A stretch of DNA of 64,000 bases from Pseudomonas sp. URMO17WK12:I11 (lineage in GTDB: Bacteria; Pseudomonadota; Gammaproteobacteria; Pseudomonadales; Pseudomonadaceae): positions 1 through 64,000 of the forward strand of contig NZ_VEDF01000017.1 in NCBI RefSeq assembly GCF_007677725.1, in the 5' to 3' direction. The translations under genes were made by a program, and so were the position numbers. The first letter of the stretch is position 1. Every line of letters starts with the position of its first letter. Positions 18,153 to 26,892 of this stretch are shown here, piece by piece. The notes beneath the pieces are model-generated. The model worked only from the letters and a program-made list of their open reading frames with translations. It did no database searches and had not been told where the DNA came from.

Positions 18153-18362
18153 ATGGACCTGACCTACGGCATCCGGCTTTCCCAAAGCGTTCGCCTGCTT
18201 CAGCTGACCACCCTGTTGGGTAGCGATCTGCTGCAAGTCCTGCGTGCGGGTGCAGGGCACCGAGTACGACCCGGTGCAGCTACCCTTGCTCCGTCAAGTC
18301 GACCCGTGTCATTACTGCGCTCGATTATCAGCCTCGCAAAGGACGCCAAGAACTTATGCTGA
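18153..18362 (+). pseudogene. vgrG 5' stub fused to the last codons of Tle4
   Basis: ATG 18153 starts a VgrG N-terminus (MDLTYGIRLSQSVRLLQLTT) that shifts frame after about 33 residues. Near 18305 it meets the end of a Tle4 gene (LLRSIISLAKDAKNLC; intact tle4 ends TLHSIIILAKDAKTLC). Its stop overlaps the next ATG by 7 bases, the same geometry as tle4/tli4. It is the most collapsed cassette, with about 50 bases of effector left. Confidence 0.85.
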
Positions 18363-19426
18363 CGTTTCGTGCTACAGCTACAACTGCAATCTTATTCGTG
18401 ATCAGCTGTTCGTTATCGGCTAGTCCATCGACAACACCTGCTGCACAACGAGTCACAACAGCAGTCGACTCAACAAAACACTCTACCAAAACGGTACGAG
18501 TGGGTCGGTTCACCATGGATTTGCCGAGCGACGCTGTGTTCGCTGGCGCTTTCATGGAGTTGAACGGCGTGCCTGTAGCTATCACCCCGCGCTTCAGCAA
18601 GTCCCGTGTCGAGCGAGAAGCTCAAAAAAGTTGGACGCGTATCGAAGGGCGAAATCTCGACAATGCTGAGCATAAAGCGACACAAGAACAAGTGCAAAAC
18701 AAGGCTATCATCTTCAATTACGACCACACACGGATTACCGGTGAAGGACTCGATGGCGAGCCAATCAACAAAGTCGTTTACTCCACCCTGGCGTACCAAT
18801 GGTTCAACAAGATGATGTTTGTACTCGGCAACGACAGTACACTCAACCGAGACAAGCACATCAGGGAGATTGTTGGCTTGATACCGCTCAACGGCACGGG
18901 GACTCGACAAGACCTCTGTTACGCAGATGGCTGCCTGCCCTACCGAACCGGCAATGAAGGTGTTTACGTCGACTTTAATTTCGCAGCACATCCCAACCTG
19001 AGGGCTAAGTTTACATCCAAGCAGTACGGCGGTGTCGCTGCCCCATTGCTATCAGAACGAGGCAAAGGCAGCCGGCTACCGAGCAACGCGGCTGCATGGA
19101 TGGTGAAATCAGAGTTCCACCACCGCACCTATCGTAATAACAAGCGGATGGTCAACCATCTGCCGGGTGAAGAGATTATCGAAGCAAGCACAGAAAAATC
19201 CGGTGAGGGCTATCTGACTGAAGTCAACGCCGTTTGGTTTTCTCCAGGAGAACCGGATAACGCTGACAAGCCTGAGCTTCGTTTAGATCTGGATTACAGC
19301 TACACGACTGAGCAGCCGCCGAAAAATCCGGCTGGATTCCCTGATCGAGAGGGGGATGCTTCAGTCCGCGAGGAGCACTTCATGAAAATCTGGGATGACG
19401 CGCTCAACTCCCTCATTCTGCGATAG
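18356..19426 (+). CDS. tli4: Intact Tli4-type immunity lipoprotein, nearest relative of the broken cognate
   Basis: This 356-residue protein aligns over its full length with the frameshifted gene at 2920-3995 (shared VRVGRF, LNGVPVAIT, YDHTRITGEGLDGEPINK, STLAYQWFN, GNEGVYVDF). It has a lipobox ending at Cys18 (VISC), unlike the frameshifted copy. It follows a remnant of a Tle4 end with the same 7-base overlap. It is the best candidate in the window for actual protection against the intact Tle4. Whether the substitutions still allow binding is unknown. Confidence 0.82.
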   Translation: MLTFRATATTAILFVISCSLSASPSTTPAAQRVTTAVDSTKHSTKTVRVGRFTMDLPSDAVFAGAFMELNGVPVAITPRFSKSRVEREAQKSWTRIEGRNLDNAEHKATQEQVQNKAIIFNYDHTRITGEGLDGEPINKVVYSTLAYQWFNKMMFVLGNDSTLNRDKHIREIVGLIPLNGTGTRQDLCYADGCLPYRTGNEGVYVDFNFAAHPNLRAKFTSKQYGGVAAPLLSERGKGSRLPSNAAAWMVKSEFHHRTYRNNKRMVNHLPGEEIIEASTEKSGEGYLTEVNAVWFSPGEPDNADKPELRLDLDYSYTTEQPPKNPAGFPDREGDASVREEHFMKIWDDALNSLILR

Positions 19427-19667
19427 CCATGTTGCAAGGATGACTCTCTTGGTTTGGTGCGTTGCGGGTGGGTGATACCTAAAAGCTTGCAAAAACCGTG
19501 ATAGCTGAAGGTACGTACCTCAATCCCTGCGCACCCCAGTCCCGCCCGATAGCCACCACCCGGAACCCGCACTCGCTCATGCAGTCTGGTAATTGCCTGG
19601 ATTCAGAATCGCTCCTGGCCGGCCAAGCCCGTCTTTTTCCATTCCCATCACCGCCAAGGACCGCGCC
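19427..19667. other. Spacer at the end of the T6SS island
   Basis: No gene is seen. GC rises back to the chromosomal level within this stretch, marking the island boundary. A perfect ten-base palindrome GGTACGTACC lies at about 19510. It could be an operator for the next gene, but nothing else supports that. Confidence 0.4.
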
Positions 19668-22181
19668 ATGCCAAGCCCCTTCACCCCTTCCGGCTTCATC
19701 CGCGTACGTGGCGCCCGCGAGCACAACCTCATGAATGTCGACGTCGACATTCCACGCGATGCGCTGGTGGTGTTCACTGGCGTGTCTGGCTCAGGCAAGT
19801 CGTCCCTGGCGTTCTCCACCCTCTACGCCGAAGCCCAGCGCCGCTATTTCGAATCGGTCGCGCCGTACGCGCGGCGCCTGATCGATCAGGTCGGCGTGCC
19901 GGACGTCGATGCCATCGAAGGCCTGCCGCCGGCGGTCGCTCTGCAACAGCAACGCGGCACACCCAGTGCACGCTCATCGGTGGGCAGTGTCACCACCCTG
20001 TCCAGCTCGATTCGCATGCTCTACTCCCGTGCGGGCAATTACCCGGCAGGGCAGCCGATGCTGTATGCCGAAGACTTCTCCCCTAACACGCCACAGGGCG
20101 CGTGCCCGGAGTGTCATGGCCTGGGTCGAGTGTATGAAGTCAGCGAAGCGACCATGGTGCCTGACCCTACCCTGAGCATTCGCGAGCGCGCCGTCGCCGC
20201 CTGGCCGATGGCCTGGCAGGGGCAGAACCTGCGCGACATTCTGGTGACCTTGGGCTATGACGTGGACGTGCCCTGGCAGGAGCTGCCGCAAGAACAACGC
20301 GACTGGATTCTGTTCACCGAAGACACCCCCACGGTGCCGGTGTATGCCGGCCTGACGCCTGCGCAAACGCGCAGTGCGCTCAAGCGCAAGCTGGAACCCA
20401 GCTATCAAGGCACCTTCAGCGGCGCCCGGCGCTATGTGCTGCACACTTTCATGCATTCGCAAAGCGCGCAGATGCGCAAGCGTGTGGCGCAGTACATGCG
20501 CCCCAGCCCGTGCCCGGCGTGCGAGGGCAAACGGCTCAAGCGTGCGGCGCTTGAGGTGACCTTCGCCGGGCGCGATATCGGCGAGCTGTCTCGCCTGCCG
20601 CTGCAGACCCTGGCCGAGGTGCTGCGTCAGGTCGCAGCGCCGGGCTACCTGGAGCAGCAGGAGGACACCCTGAGCGTGGAAAAGCGCCTGGCCGCGCAAC
20701 GCATCGCCAACGAGTTGCTCGAGCGCATCGACACGCTGATCGACCTGGGCCTGGGCTACCTGGCCCTGGAGCGCAGCACGCCGACCCTGTCGTTCGGCGA
20801 GCTGCAGCGCTTGCGCCTGGCGACTCAGCTCAATTCGCAGCTGTTCGGGGTGATCTATGTCCTCGACGAGCCATCGGCTGGCCTGCACCCCGCTGACAGC
20901 GAAGCCTTGTTCGATGCCCTGCAACGGCTCAAGCAGGCGGGCAACTCGGTGTACGTGGTCGAGCACGACCTGGACCCCATGCGCCGCGCCGACTGGCTGG
21001 TGGATGTCGGCCCCGCAGCTGGCGAGCATGGCGGTCGAGTACTGTACAGCGGGCCACCAGCCGGGTTGGCCGAGGTGGCGACCTCGCGCACCGCTGCCTA
21101 CCTGTTCGCCGAACCGCAGCGCAACGTGCGTACGCCGCGCCAGCCCAGCGATTGGTTGGTGCTGGAAGGGATTACCCGGAACAACCTCGACAACCTCGAA
21201 GCACGCTTCGCCCTCGGCTGCTTCACCTCGGTGACCGGGGTGTCCGGCTCGGGCAAGTCGAGCCTGGTCAGCCAAGCCCTGCTCGAGCTGGTCGGCGCGC
21301 ACCTCGGCCACACCACGCAGGCCGACGATGGCGAAGCGCAAAGCCTCGAGGACGAACCCGAGCAACGCAGCGGCGGCCGGGTCGCGGCTGGGCTGGAGGG
21401 CATCAAGCGCCTGGTGCAGGTCGATCAGAAACCCATCGGCCGCACGCCACGCTCGAACCTGGCCACCTACACCGGCCTGTTCGATCATGTGCGCAAGCTG
21501 TTCGCGGCCACCGAGCAGGCCAAGGCACGCGGATTCGATGCGGGGCGTTTTTCCTTCAACGTGGCCAAGGGGCGCTGCGAGAACTGCGAGGGCGAAGGCT
21601 TCGTCAGCGTCGAGCTGCTGTTCATGCCGAGCGTCTATGCGCCGTGCCCGGTCTGCCATGGCGCACGCTACAACCCTGAAACCCTGGCCGTTACCTGGCA
21701 GGGCATGACCATCGCCGAGGTGCTGCAGATGACCGTTGACCAGGCGCTTGCGGCGTTCGCCGAGCAAGCGGCGCCGCGCCGTTGTCTACAGGTGCTGCAG
21801 GACATCGGCCTGGGCTACCTGCGCCTCGGCCAGCCGGCGACCGAATTGTCCGGCGGCGAAGCCCAGCGCATCAAGCTGGCGAGCGAACTGCAACGGGTGG
21901 CGCGGGGTGCCACGTTGTACGTGCTGGATGAGCCGACCAACGGCCTGCACCCGCAGGACATCGACCGCCTGCTGGTGCAGCTCAACCGCCTGGTGGATGC
22001 CGGGCACAGCGTGGTGGTGGTCGAGCACGACATGCGCGTGGTGGCGCAAAGCGACTGGGTGATCGACATAGGCCCAGGCGCCGGGGATGCCGGTGGCCGG
22101 GTGGTGGCCAGCGGCACCCCGCAGGATGTGGCGCAGTGCAGTGACAGCCGCACCGCGGCGTTTCTGGCCCGGGCGCTGTAG
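19668..22181 (+). CDS. UvrA-family ABC ATPase lacking the UvrB-binding segment
   Basis: The 837-residue product has two UvrA-type ATPase halves. Walker A GVSGSGKSS is at residues 38-46 and again in the second half. LSGGEAQRIKLASEL is the signature of the second half, and the first half has the variant LSFGELQRLRLATQL. Zinc-finger Cys pairs occur as CPECHGLG (146-153), CPACEGKR, CENCEGEG and CPVCHGAR. In canonical UvrA (about 940 residues) roughly 115 residues that bind UvrB separate LYARVG from the first zinc finger. Here LYSRAG is followed only about 23 residues later by CPEC. It is therefore a paralogue, unlikely to load UvrB normally; some relatives are linked to antibiotic tolerance. ATG 19668 is chosen over the long leader from 19593. 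Confidence 0.85.
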   Translation: MPSPFTPSGFIRVRGAREHNLMNVDVDIPRDALVVFTGVSGSGKSSLAFSTLYAEAQRRYFESVAPYARRLIDQVGVPDVDAIEGLPPAVALQQQRGTPSARSSVGSVTTLSSSIRMLYSRAGNYPAGQPMLYAEDFSPNTPQGACPECHGLGRVYEVSEATMVPDPTLSIRERAVAAWPMAWQGQNLRDILVTLGYDVDVPWQELPQEQRDWILFTEDTPTVPVYAGLTPAQTRSALKRKLEPSYQGTFSGARRYVLHTFMHSQSAQMRKRVAQYMRPSPCPACEGKRLKRAALEVTFAGRDIGELSRLPLQTLAEVLRQVAAPGYLEQQEDTLSVEKRLAAQRIANELLERIDTLIDLGLGYLALERSTPTLSFGELQRLRLATQLNSQLFGVIYVLDEPSAGLHPADSEALFDALQRLKQAGNSVYVVEHDLDPMRRADWLVDVGPAAGEHGGRVLYSGPPAGLAEVATSRTAAYLFAEPQRNVRTPRQPSDWLVLEGITRNNLDNLEARFALGCFTSVTGVSGSGKSSLVSQALLELVGAHLGHTTQADDGEAQSLEDEPEQRSGGRVAAGLEGIKRLVQVDQKPIGRTPRSNLATYTGLFDHVRKLFAATEQAKARGFDAGRFSFNVAKGRCENCEGEGFVSVELLFMPSVYAPCPVCHGARYNPETLAVTWQGMTIAEVLQMTVDQALAAFAEQAAPRRCLQVLQDIGLGYLRLGQPATELSGGEAQRIKLASELQRVARGATLYVLDEPTNGLHPQDIDRLLVQLNRLVDAGHSVVVVEHDMRVVAQSDWVIDIGPGAGDAGGRVVASGTPQDVAQCSDSRTAAFLARAL

Positions 22182-22189
22182 CCGCTCAC

Positions 22190-22219
22190 GGGCCGGGTGT
22201 CGATCGAATCACCCGGCCC
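22190..22219 (+). terminator. Stem-loop after the UvrA-like gene
   Basis: A perfect ten-base-pair stem (22190-22199 with 22210-22219) encloses a ten-base loop 8 bases after the stop codon. It is GC-rich and has no clear T-run. Confidence 0.5.
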
Positions 22220-22243
22220 AGGTCAACGCCTCGGCACCTGGAC

Positions 22244-22300
22244 GATGACCCACGTGTCGGTGAATCTGCTGTTGGTGAGGTCAGGTCAGCCAACTGCCGC
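22244..22300 (+). pseudogene. Fragment of an MFS transporter gene
   Basis: The translation MTHVSVNLLLVRSGQ closely matches MTNVSMNLLLVKFRQQ inside the transporter at 23326 (bases 23560-23615). About 32 of the first 37 bases agree. Nothing of the transporter is recognisable on either side. It suggests that rearrangement brought the Rhs gene into this spot. Confidence 0.5.
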
Positions 22301-22319
22301 CCTGCTCGCCCTGGGCTAT

Positions 22320-23069
22320 TCACTGTCTCACGGTGTTTCGCAAAGTCGCCACGGCATTCATCACTCGGTTCGTTGGTGTAACTGTCCCGTCTCGACCCAG
22401 CATCCAGTTGACGCCAGTTAAATCCAATGTCGCTTCCATGGCCACCTTGATCAAAGGGAGTTCATGAGCGCGCGCTGTGTCAACGGTTGACTTCAGGGAC
22501 GTAAGTACCCTCGTGATGTGCGCACTAACCCCTGCAGTAATGGCCAGGTTCGTGACAGGATCGAGATCACCGTCTAACAGCAGCGCGCCAGGGATGTCCG
22601 TAGCCGCCAAGAGCGCACCGCTATAAAAAATAACCGTATCGAGCAGACGATCCTTGATGCCGGGTGAAGGCGGCGGGCTTTGACCCTGTATCCGCGCAAC
22701 GGAGCGCTGAACCACCCGCCGGGTCGCTCCATCGATCGAGTACAAGGGCCCCACCGACTTCCTGGCCAGTCCGCCGGTCCAGTTCACTAGTTCCGCCCGG
22801 TGTCCCGTGCGATCCACATGGTTTACGGGATCGCCCGCGCAGTAAGCGTAGGCGTTTCTTCCCCCAGCATCGAAGGGGCTGAAGGCGTCCGGCATGATCA
22901 TGCGCATGAGTTGCGGGCTATAGCCGCGAGCGCCATTACCCAGCAAGTAAAGCCCTAGATGCGGGTCCAGGCGCTCACCCGCGAACGCCAGAAATACACC
23001 CTGATCCACGCGATGGGCGCCGTAGGGTGTATAAGCCCTGACAGGCATACCCCTGCCTGCAATCACCAA
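22320..23069 (-). CDS. Short Rhs core protein with a variable C-terminus
   Basis: The product of up to 249 residues has an Rhs-associated core (YTPYGAHR, LAFAGERLDPHLGLYLLGNG, YSPQLMRMIMPDAFSPFDAG, NAYAYCAGDPVNHVDRTGH) in its first 90 residues. About 155 residues of unrecognised sequence follow the usual DxxGH boundary. Full Rhs proteins exceed 1000 residues, so this is one of the small orphan core-plus-tip genes frequent in P. putida-type genomes. The tip has a hydrophobic stretch (IFYSGALLAATDIPGALLL) and no nuclease motif I recognise. The start is unclear: TTG 23069 and GTG 23066 are the upstream options, ATG 23048 the first ATG. No immunity gene candidate adjoins it. Confidence 0.7.
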   Translation of the reverse strand: MVIAGRGMPVRAYTPYGAHRVDQGVFLAFAGERLDPHLGLYLLGNGARGYSPQLMRMIMPDAFSPFDAGGRNAYAYCAGDPVNHVDRTGHRAELVNWTGGLARKSVGPLYSIDGATRRVVQRSVARIQGQSPPPSPGIKDRLLDTVIFYSGALLAATDIPGALLLDGDLDPVTNLAITAGVSAHITRVLTSLKSTVDTARAHELPLIKVAMEATLDLTGVNWMLGRDGTVTPTNRVMNAVATLRNTVRQ

Positions 23070-23325
23070 TAGTTCAATGGCGGCCTCGTACGTCTGGCAT
23101 CATCTGCCGTGCTTGATCAGTGAAAGGTCGTGCCTCATGTGCCATCCCCAATCCCTTCCACCAATGATGTGCGCTCTGCGCCCAAGATAAGCCGGTGCTA
23201 TTCCCCGTCGAAACTAGCAAAAATGACAGGCATTGGAGCACTGCCACGCATGGCCGGGCGCTTGAGAGGGGTCCGGCGCCTCGGCTTCTACAAAAAACGC
23301 GCAAGGCAGTGATACAGTCAGCCCC

Positions 23326-24975
23326 ATGAACAAATACACCCCGCGCCAGTGGCTCCCGCACGAGAAGCCCAGCCTCCCCGGCTCGCCCTCCACGCCCCTG
23401 CACAGCCCGGCCAAGCGCGTGGCGTTTGGCGTGGTCGGCTTGCTGGTGGCGATCACCGGTGGGCTGGGCAACGCGCTGGTGACGGCCAACCTGGTGTTTC
23501 TGCAAGGGGCATTGGGCGCAACCAGCGCCGAGATGGCCTGGTTGCCCGCTGCGTACGTGATGACCAACGTGTCGATGAACCTGCTGCTGGTGAAGTTTCG
23601 TCAGCAATTTGGCCTGCGCGCGTTCACCGAAGTGTTTCTGGTGCTGTATGTGCTGGTGACCTTCGCCCACCTGCTGGTCAACGACCTGCAATCGGCCGTG
23701 GCGGTGCGTGCAGCCCACGGCATGGTCGGCGCGGCGCTGAGCTCATTGGGCCTGTATTACATGATCCAGGCGTTCCCTGAACGCTGGCGGCTCAAGGCCA
23801 TGGTGCTGGGCCTGGGCGCGTCGCAACTGGCCTTGCCGCTGGCACGAATTTTTTCCGAAGACCTGCTGCAAATCGCCGAGTGGCGCGGCTTGTACCTGTT
23901 CGAGCTGGGCCTGGCGCTGACCGCGCTGGGCTGCGTGTTGCTGCTCAAGCTGCCTCCCGGGGATCGCTTCAAGACCTTCGAGCCACTGGATTTTCTCACC
24001 TTCACGCTGATGGCCAGCGGCACTGCCCTGCTCTGCGCCGCGCTGTCGCTGGGGCGTATCGACTGGTGGCTGGAGGCGCCGTGGATCGGCATGGCCTTGG
24101 CCGGCTCGATCGGGCTGATCCTCAGCGGCCTGGCCATCGAGCACAATCGTCAGAACCCGCTGCTGATGACGCGCTGGCTGGGCAGCGGCGCGATCATCCG
24201 TTTGGGCCTGTGCGTGATCCTGATTCGCATGGTTACCTCCGAGCAGTCCACCGGCGCAGTGGGCTTCCTGCAGATGTTGAACATGAGCAGCGAGCAGATG
24301 CGCTCGCTGTACGCGGTGATGTTGCTGGGCGCGGTCGCCGGCCTTGCCAGTAGCGCGTTGACCATCGATCCCAAGCATCTGGTGATTCCGCTGTTCATTT
24401 CGCTGCTGGCGATGGCCACCGGGGCGTTCATGGACAGCAGTTCGAGCAACCTCACGCGCCCGGCGCAGATGTACGTGAGCCAGTTTCTGCTGGCGTTCGG
24501 CAGCACCTTCTTTCTCGGCCCGTCGATGGCGCTAGGGATCAGCCATGTCCGCGCCAACCCGCGCAACCTGGTGAGCTTCTCGGTGCTGTTCGGTATCTGC
24601 AATAACCTCGGCGGGCTGGCCGGCGCGGCGCTGCTAGGCACCTTCCAGACCTGGCGCGAGAAATTTCACTCCAGCCACCTGATGGATCACCTGAGCCTGG
24701 TCGAGCCCCTGGTCCAGGCTCGCGTGCAGGGCGGCGGCGCGGGCTATGCAGGGGTGATCGCCGACCCTGCCCTGCGCCACGAGGCTGGGCTGCGCGCGCT
24801 GGCCAGCGCTGCCACCCGTGAGGCCAACGTCATGGCCTACAACGATGTGTTCATGCTGATCGGCAGCATTGCCGTATTGACCATGATCTGGATTACCATT
24901 CGCGGCTCCTGGCTGTGGTACAGCGCCCGCCAGGCGGCTTCATCCGACATTACCAGCGGTACCGCCAGCCGATGA
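23326..24975 (+). CDS. MFS efflux transporter, EmrB/DHA2-like
   Basis: The 549-residue protein has about 14 hydrophobic segments, as in the DHA2 family, beginning after a 40-residue hydrophilic leader. The segment MTNVSMNLLLVKFRQQFGLR fits the loop 2-3 region. Its stop overlaps the start of an HlyD-type adaptor gene (ATGA), so the two are translationally coupled and probably form an EmrAB-like inner-membrane efflux pair. No outer-membrane factor gene adjoins, so the pair may borrow TolC or OprM homologues. Substrate unknown. Confidence 0.82.
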   Translation: MNKYTPRQWLPHEKPSLPGSPSTPLHSPAKRVAFGVVGLLVAITGGLGNALVTANLVFLQGALGATSAEMAWLPAAYVMTNVSMNLLLVKFRQQFGLRAFTEVFLVLYVLVTFAHLLVNDLQSAVAVRAAHGMVGAALSSLGLYYMIQAFPERWRLKAMVLGLGASQLALPLARIFSEDLLQIAEWRGLYLFELGLALTALGCVLLLKLPPGDRFKTFEPLDFLTFTLMASGTALLCAALSLGRIDWWLEAPWIGMALAGSIGLILSGLAIEHNRQNPLLMTRWLGSGAIIRLGLCVILIRMVTSEQSTGAVGFLQMLNMSSEQMRSLYAVMLLGAVAGLASSALTIDPKHLVIPLFISLLAMATGAFMDSSSSNLTRPAQMYVSQFLLAFGSTFFLGPSMALGISHVRANPRNLVSFSVLFGICNNLGGLAGAALLGTFQTWREKFHSSHLMDHLSLVEPLVQARVQGGGAGYAGVIADPALRHEAGLRALASAATREANVMAYNDVFMLIGSIAVLTMIWITIRGSWLWYSARQAASSDITSGTASR

Positions 24976-26114
24976 CCGAACCGACCCGCAGCACTACCAC
25001 CACCGCCCTCGCCGAAACCCCTGAAGGCAGTGCACCGCCCAGTGAGCCAGCGCCGTCGGGGCGCAGCCGGCGTGTGCGCATGCTGTCCTCGATCAGCTTT
25101 GCCGGCGTCGCCCTGGCCGGCATCCTGGTGGTGCTCTACGCCTGGAACCTGCCGCCGTTCAGCAGCGCGGTGGAAACCACGGAAAATGCCATGGTGCGCG
25201 GCCAGGTGACGATCATCGGGCCGCAGTTGAGCGGCTATATCGTCGCGGTACCGGTGCAGGATTTTCAGTTCGTCAAGGCTGGCGACCTGCTGGTGCAGCT
25301 GGACGATCGCATCTACAAGCAACGCCTGGCCCAGGCCATCGCCCAACTCGAACAGCAACAGGCGGCACTGGCCAACAACCAGCAACAGCGGATCAGCGCC
25401 GAGGCCACCATCGCCCAGCGCCAGGCAGCGATCGCCGATGCTGCGGCGCAGTCGGCCAAGGCCCAGGCGGACCTGCGTCGCAACCAAGCGTTGGTCAGTG
25501 ATGGCTCGGTATCGCGCAGCGCCCTGGACCTGGCCAAGGCCAATGCGGCTGCGGCCGTTGCCAGCCTCGCCCAGGCTAAGGCGGCACTGGAAATCGCCCG
25601 CCAGGATCGCGAAACAGTGGTGGTCAACCGCGCCTCGCTGCAGGCCTCGGTGGAAAACGCCAAGGCGGCCGTGCAGTTGGCCCGTATCGACCTTGACAAC
25701 ACACGGGTCACCGCGCCGCGCGATGGCCAGTTGGGGCAGATCGGCACGCGCCTGGGCGCCTACGTCAACTCCGGTGCGCAACTGATGGCGTTGGTGCCCG
25801 ACACCTTGTGGGTGATCGCCAACATGAAAGAGACGCAGATGGCCGAGGTGCGTATCGGCCAGCCGGTGAGCTTCACCGTGGATGCCCTCAACCACCTCAA
25901 GCTGTATGGCCACGTACAGCAGATCGCCCCGGCCACTGGGTCGGAATTTGCCCTGCTGCAGGCCGACAACGCCACCGGCAACTTCGTCAAGATCGCCCAG
26001 CGCATCCCGGTGCGCATTACCGTCGATGCCGATCAGCCTGCGGCTGCGCGCCTGCGGCCAGGCATGTCGGTGGTGGTCAGTATCGATACCCGCGAGCCTG
26101 CCGGGCATCACTGA
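24972..26114 (+). CDS. HlyD/EmrA-type periplasmic adaptor
   Basis: The 380-residue product has one N-terminal membrane helix (about residues 40-60, after a Pro/Ser-rich cytoplasmic tail). A biotinyl-lipoyl-like half (GPQLSGYIVAVPVQDFQFVK), a long Ala/Gln-rich coiled coil (about 110-225) and a beta-barrel part (APRDGQLGQIGTRLGAYV) follow. This is the layout of EmrA adaptors. ATG 24972 overlaps the transporter stop by four bases and is preferred to the longer frame at 24915. It should bridge the transporter at 23326 to an outer-membrane channel. Confidence 0.85.
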   Translation: MTEPTRSTTTTALAETPEGSAPPSEPAPSGRSRRVRMLSSISFAGVALAGILVVLYAWNLPPFSSAVETTENAMVRGQVTIIGPQLSGYIVAVPVQDFQFVKAGDLLVQLDDRIYKQRLAQAIAQLEQQQAALANNQQQRISAEATIAQRQAAIADAAAQSAKAQADLRRNQALVSDGSVSRSALDLAKANAAAAVASLAQAKAALEIARQDRETVVVNRASLQASVENAKAAVQLARIDLDNTRVTAPRDGQLGQIGTRLGAYVNSGAQLMALVPDTLWVIANMKETQMAEVRIGQPVSFTVDALNHLKLYGHVQQIAPATGSEFALLQADNATGNFVKIAQRIPVRITVDADQPAAARLRPGMSVVVSIDTREPAGHH

Positions 26115-26225
26115 CGGCGCTGTGTGAACCGGGTCCAGTTGCGCCGTGGCCATGGTTGCGCCGCTCTGGACCGTGGGTTTTAATGCCGGCCCAGTCGTTT
26201 TTTCGTCACACAAGGACGTTTGCTC

Positions 26226-26858
26226 ATGTTCAGGAAGATCGCCCCCATGGCGCTGCTGGCCACCCTCGCCGGCTGCTCGGATAGCCAAGACGCCAGCAAG
26301 GCCAATTTCCAGAAAGCCGCCCAGGCCTACCTCGACACTCAGTACCCGCGCTGTTACGTGATCAGCGATTTCCCGACGCAGACCCAGGACTTCGACATCT
26401 CCGGCACCAACAAGGCCCTGCATGCGCTGGCCAAGGTCGGGGTGGTCAGCGAGCGCGAGATCAAACGGGTCGAAGTGCCGGACCGCCTGTGGCAGCCGGC
26501 CCGCACCGACGTCTACTACGCCTACGACCTGACCGATGCCGGGCGCCCGCTGTACCAGGCCAATGCGCGCAAGATGATGAGCGGCAAGACCCTCGGTGGC
26601 CTGTGCTTCGGCAAGGCTGAGGTGACGTCCATCGAACAATACAGCGAGCCGGCCCCGATGATGGGCCACACCATTTCCGAGGTGACCTACGCCTACAAAG
26701 TCACTGGCTTGCCAGAGTGGGCCGCTAATGCTGAGGTCAAGGACAGCATCCGCGACCTGGGCGAGGCCGTGGCCACCGCCGAGACACCTGCGCGCGAGCA
26801 ACAGGTGATGGTCCTGACCGACAGCGGCTGGGTGCACGAGCGCCTGTTCAAACAGTAA
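26226..26858 (+). CDS. Conserved-looking lipoprotein, unknown function
   Basis: The 210-residue product has a signal peptide with lipobox LAGC (about residues 15-18) and then a soluble domain. That domain contains one further Cys pair (RCYVISDF and LCFGKAE), which may form a disulfide. It lies 111 bases after the efflux adaptor on the same strand, with a GGACG ribosome site, and is followed by a strong stem-loop. I recognise no family. It may be an independent gene. Confidence 0.7.
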   Translation: MFRKIAPMALLATLAGCSDSQDASKANFQKAAQAYLDTQYPRCYVISDFPTQTQDFDISGTNKALHALAKVGVVSEREIKRVEVPDRLWQPARTDVYYAYDLTDAGRPLYQANARKMMSGKTLGGLCFGKAEVTSIEQYSEPAPMMGHTISEVTYAYKVTGLPEWAANAEVKDSIRDLGEAVATAETPAREQQVMVLTDSGWVHERLFKQ

Positions 26859-26867
26859 TGGCCCAGC

Positions 26868-26892
26868 GCCCTGCGACGTCTCGTCGCAGGGC
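26868..26892 (+). terminator. Perfect stem-loop after the lipoprotein gene
   Basis: An eleven-base-pair stem (GCCCTGCGACG with its complement) encloses a three-base loop starting 10 bases after the stop. No T-run follows, so termination strength is uncertain. Confidence 0.55.

Noticed and set aside
1..19426. Insertion sequence or integrase driving the cassette array
   Set aside because: I looked for transposase or recombinase coding in all frames of the island and saw none. Repeats correspond to vgrG, effector and immunity sequence.
19974..21767. Open frame of 597 codons opposite the UvrA-like gene
   Set aside because: It is antisense to conserved ATPase motifs, with low-complexity His/Gln/Arg content.
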